64,000 nucleotides of DNA from Bidens hawaiensis (taxonomy: Eukaryota > Streptophyta > Magnoliopsida > Asterales > Asteraceae), in NCBI GenBank assembly GCA_021521415.1, contig JAIQDT010000168.1:1186501-1250500 (forward strand), written 5' to 3'. Both the position numbers and the translations under genes were made by a program. The notes below the pieces were generated by a model. The model was not told where the DNA came from and did no database searches. It worked only from the letters and a program-made list of their open reading frames with translations. The stretch's first letter is position 1, and every line of letters starts with the position of its first letter. Shown here one piece after another: positions 60,374-64,000 of the stretch.

Positions 60374-62880
60374 TCAAATCCAATCACTAGAATATCGAAG
60401 TCCTAAGGCGCAAGTATGACCCTCATGCTTCGGCCTTTCAAGGAGTTTCGTGAGTGGATCCGCAATGTTTTGATCAGTGTGAACTTTGCGAATACATATA
60501 TTTCCCTTTTCAACTTCATCCCTTATGTAGTTGAATCTCCGTTCAATGTACCTAGTCTTTTGATGTGCACCAGGTTCCTTGATTTGAGCAATCGCACCCT
60601 CGTTGTCACAAAAGATTTCTAGAGGGTCCGGAATGGTACGGACTACCCCTAGCTCGGCAATGAACTTTCTAATCCACGCAACTTCTTGAGCTGCTAAGGA
60701 GGTGGCGATGTATTCTGATTCAGTGGTGGACAAGGCTACCACGTCTTGTTTTGCACTCTTCCAAGAGACAGCACCACCATTTAGAACGAAGACATATCCC
60801 GATTGTGATCGAGAATCATTTCGATCAGTTTGGAAACTCGCATCCGTGTAACCCTTTACAACGAGTTCCTCCTCACCAGATCCATATATTAGAAACATAT
60901 CCTTAGTCCTTCTATGGTATTTCAATATGCTCTTAACCGCCATCCAATGGCTAGTTCCCGGATTTTGTTGGTATCTACTTGTCATGCTCAAAGCGCATGA
61001 CACATCAGGTCTGGTGCAAATCATGGCATACATAATGGATCCTATAGCATATGCATATGGGATTCCATTCATTTTGTCTTGCTCATCCTTTGAGCTTGGA
61101 CATGGAGAAGTACTAAACATCGTTCCTCTTTGAATATGTACCAAACCTTTCTTAGATTTTTCCATCTTGAACCTTTTCAAGATCTTGTCAATGTATGCAC
61201 TTTGATTCAAACCTATCAACCGCCTTGATCTATCCCTATAGATCCTTATTCCCAGAATATAGGCAGCCTCACCAAGATCCTTGATGGAAAAACAGCTTCC
61301 AAGCCAGGCTTTTACACTTTCCAAGGTTGGAATGTCATTTCCAAATAGTAATATGTCATCGACATATAATACCAGAAAGGTAATAATGCTCCCACTAGCT
61401 TTCTTATACACACAAGCTTCATCAGCGTTTTTGATGAATCCTAATTTCTTAACTTCATCATCAAAACGGTGATTCCAACTCCTAGATGCTTGTTTCAATC
61501 CATAGATTGATTTCTTCAACTTGCATACTTTATTAGGATGTTGTGGATCGACAAAACCTTCAGGCTGAACCATATTGACATCTTCTTCAAGATGTCCATT
61601 TAGAAAACCGGTTTTGACATGCATTTGCCATATCTCATAGTCATAATATGCGGCTATGGCAAACAATATCCTTATAGACTTTAACATCGCCACCGGCGAG
61701 AAATTTTCATCATAATCAACCCCTTGAGTTTGAGTGAAACCCTTTACTACAAGTCTAGCTTTATAAGTATCCAAGTTTCCATGCATGTCGGTTTCTTTCT
61801 TGAAAACCCACTTACTTCCAACCAGTTTGGAATTTAGAGGTGGAGCAACCAGGTCCCAAACTTGGTTGTCATGCATGGATTGCATCTCAACGTTCATGGC
61901 TTCCAGCCATTTATCACAATCAGATTGTGACATTGCATCTCGGTATATGGTTGGTTCATCAGAATCTACCACATAGCATCCATCCATGAAAAATCCATAT
62001 CTTTCAGGTGGAGTGCTAATTCTACCAGATTTGTGAATGTTTTGTGTGTTTTGATCAACCATTTGATCATCATCAACAACCTCTTGTTGATCGGTAGTGT
62101 CAACCAAACGTGTATCGGCTTGTGGTTCTCGATCCTCCTCGAGTTCCATAGTTCTATCAGTTCCTTCCATAAGGAACCTTTTTTCCAAGAACTTAGCCTT
62201 GCGAGCTATAAACACTTTATGCTCATTTGGATTGTAGAAGTAATATCCCATTGAATCTTCGGGATATCCTACAAATATACACTTATTGGAACGGCTTTCA
62301 AGTTTATCAGGGGTGTAGATCTTAACATAAGCCTCACATCCCCATACCTTTAAATATGATAATGATGGAACCTTTCCATGCCATATTTCAAAAGGTGTCA
62401 TTTCCACTTTCTTGGTTGGTACCATATTTAAAATACGGGCAGCAGAGATCAGTGCGAAACCCCAAAATGATAGAGGTAATGTGCTTCTAGCCATCATGGA
62501 TCGAACCATATCCAATAGAGTTCGATTCCTCCTTTCAAACACACCATTATGTTGTGGTGTTCCGAGTGGAGTAAGTTGCGAGACAATCCCACAAATCCTA
62601 AGATGTTCTAGAAACGCATCATTGAGGTATTCACCTCCTCTATCGTAACGTAGTACTTTGATTGTTTTGTTGAGTTGATTTTGTACTTCATTTTGGAAGA
62701 CTTTGAACATTTCAAAGGATTCATTTTTGTTTCTTAACAAGAACACATACCCATAGCGACTATAATCGTCGGTAAAGGTAATGAAGTATCTTTCACCATT
62801 CCTTGTCATTGTCCTAATAGGACCACATACATCCGAATGTATGATACCTAATAAGTCTTTCGCCTTTTCATTAGTTCACT
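60374..62880 (-). pseudogene. pol: Element D integrase, RT and RNase H (pol)
   Basis: The frame is open on minus from about 62880, upstream of the Met at 62809, to the stop at 60374, over 830 codons. Integrase: FTDDYSRYGYVFLL, DRGGEYLND and TPQHNGVFERRNRTL give D, D and E. RT: GSKWVFKKETDMHGN, then motif A QMHVKTGFLNG, where His replaces the catalytic Asp of the family, then YVDD in FLVLYVDDILLFG. RNase H: GYTDASFQTDRND, STTESEYIA, FCDNEGAIA and RYIERRFNYIRDE. The length is near normal. The Asp to His change should inactivate RT. Upstream, a frameshift near 62870-62880 separates it from the pre-integrase part. Confidence 0.9.
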
Positions 62881-63590
62881 AAATGGTTCTTTGGTCATTT
62901 TTCCCAATAAGCAAGATTCGCATTCATCAAATGAATCATCACTTGATTTCAAAAGACCATTCTTTTGAAGTGTATGAATGCGATCCTTGTTTATGTGTCC
63001 AAGGCGACAATGCCAAAGAAAAGTTTTACTCAAATCCAATTTAAGTCTTTTGGTGCTAGCTTGGTACAACGAGTTATCAATGGATGTACTATCATGAACC
63101 AATTCATAAATGCCATTAAACGACATTTCTTTAAAATAAAAGACATCATTCATGAATACATAAAACCCATTGTTTACGAACTTGAAATCATAAACAAATT
63201 GTCTTAATACAGAAACAGAGATAATGTTTCTAGTCAAACTAGGAGAATACAGAATGTTTTTCAAAAGAACTTCCAAACCATTTGGAAGCTTCAAAACATA
63301 ATCTCCTTGGGCTTGGACGTCAACCTTTGCTCCATTTGCCCAAGAAGAGACTTATATCTCCTTTTTGAAATCATTTCTTCTTTTGAACCCCTGCAATGAA
63401 TTGCATATATGAGTTTCAAATCCGGTATCCAATACCCATGTGTTAGAAGAAGTAATATTAAGATCAATATGGATCATGAAAGTTGTACCTGAGGTTTTCC
63501 CCGCATCCCTCTTAGCTTTCAACTCCTTGAGATAGGTTGGACAATTTCTCATCCAATGGCCTATCTCCCCACAACCAAAGCACGGATCCT
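62848..63590 (-). pseudogene. pol: Element D zinc knuckle, protease and pre-integrase region
   Basis: On minus: CFGCGEIGHWMRNC (intact CX2CX4HX4C) near 63585-63540, then protease with WVLDTGFETHICN (catalytic DTG), a nonsense codon near 63352, then LPNGLEVLLKNILYSP and the pre-integrase finger with WHCRLGHINKDRI and CESCLLGK. It ends at 62848 by a frameshift into the pol frame. Confidence 0.85.
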
Positions 63591-64000
63591 CAGCGTCTAA
63601 CCTTTAGCTTCTTAGGTTTGGGTTCCGCCTTTGCCTTTCCCTTGAACCCTTTCTTGACTTGCCCTTTACCTACGACAACCTTTGCCTTTGGTTCCGGGTG
63701 ATGCCTCTTCTTCAAGCCACCCTCATTGATCCTGAGAACGGGTAAAACCTTTTTACCCATTCCGGCTTCGGCTGTCTTAAGCATTGCGTGAAGCTCACCA
63801 ATGCTTTTGTCCCATCCGTTCATGTTGTAGTTCATGATGAATGTCCCAAACCTTTTATTTAGGCCGTTCAGGATCAAATCCATGGCTAACTCTTTTGAGA
63901 CGGGACAATTAAGCCATTCAAGCCGATCAATGTGGTTTTTCATCTTAAGCACATTATATGATACGGATTGGGTTTCTTCCATATGACATGCATGAAGTGC
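63590..64000 (-). pseudogene. gag: Element D gag, C-terminal part
   Basis: The frame enters from outside the window and ends at 63590. It shows the copia gag phrases YNVLKMKNHIDRLEWL, LILNGLNKRFGTF and SIGELHAMLKTAEAG, then a basic Lys-rich tail before the zinc knuckle, which is in another frame because of a shift near 63590. Met 63982 is internal, not the start. Confidence 0.82.

Larger units (their letters stand above)
55767..64000 (-). mobile_element. Element D: Ty1/copia retrotransposon, minus strand, 5' end outside window
   Basis: On minus: gag, protease, integrase, RT, RNase H, 3' region, polypurine tract and 3' LTR. It is inserted in the RT of element E. The 3' region is interrupted by a 3.1 kb solo LTR. 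The bases beside the 3' LTR are AAGAG (55762-55766), the expected target duplication. The long pol frame suggests that this is one of the younger elements. Confidence 0.88.

Noticed and set aside
1..64000. tRNA, rRNA or host protein-coding genes
   Set aside because: No cloverleaf-like sequence, rRNA core or non-element coding region was seen; the tRNA-like strings are primer-binding sites.

Overview
The window is plant nuclear DNA made almost entirely of nested and decayed LTR retrotransposons. I found no host gene, tRNA, rRNA or CRISPR array. The plant assignment rests on Ty1/copia and Ty3/gypsy lineages typical of angiosperms: Tat-type gypsy with a second RNase H, SIRE-like copia with a very long gag and an extra ORF after pol, and primer-binding sites matching initiator tRNA-Met. 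A eudicot with a large, repeat-rich genome is likely; I cannot name the species.

Layout. (1) 1-7527 and 38308 to about 39757 form one Ty3/gypsy Tat element on the + strand (gag, protease, RT, RNase H, second RNase H, integrase, tandem-repeat 3' region, antisense gene, 3' LTR); its 5' LTR lies outside the window. (2) It is split by element A (7528-38307), a SIRE-like copia element on + that landed in its antisense gene. (3) A is itself split by element B (16926-27751, same family, perfect TGTCT duplication), by a 3.1 kb solo LTR (28937-32058, perfect CTAAC duplication) and, in its 3' LTR, by an inverted related solo LTR (37060-38217). (4) From about 39758 to 45379 lies element F, a minus-strand copia element with integrase and most of RT deleted; the Tat element appears to sit in its 3' region. 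(5) 45380-48163 is a minus-strand Tat remnant (G) with integrase and an ORF on the opposite strand. (6) 48164-50642 (H) and 50643 to about 52690 (I) are two related minus-strand copia remnants with a shared unfamiliar ORF downstream of pol. (7) About 52700-55766 is element E, a + strand relative of A/B with an internal deletion fusing gag to RT. (8) 55767-64000 is element D, a minus-strand copia element with a long open pol, interrupted by a second copy of the 3.1 kb solo LTR (56596-59643, perfect CCGCC duplication).

How the parts relate. Every coding region belongs to an element, and none looks capable of autonomous movement: each carries stops, frameshifts, deletions or a lost catalytic residue. 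The points of most interest are an apparently spliced antisense gene in the Tat element, a splice-acceptor-like site at the gag-protease boundary of A and B, deletion fusions in B and E, and two families of conserved but uncharacterised post-pol proteins.

All element limits come from reading terminal TG/CA, target-site duplications, primer-binding sites and polypurine tracts by eye; no alignment or database search was run.
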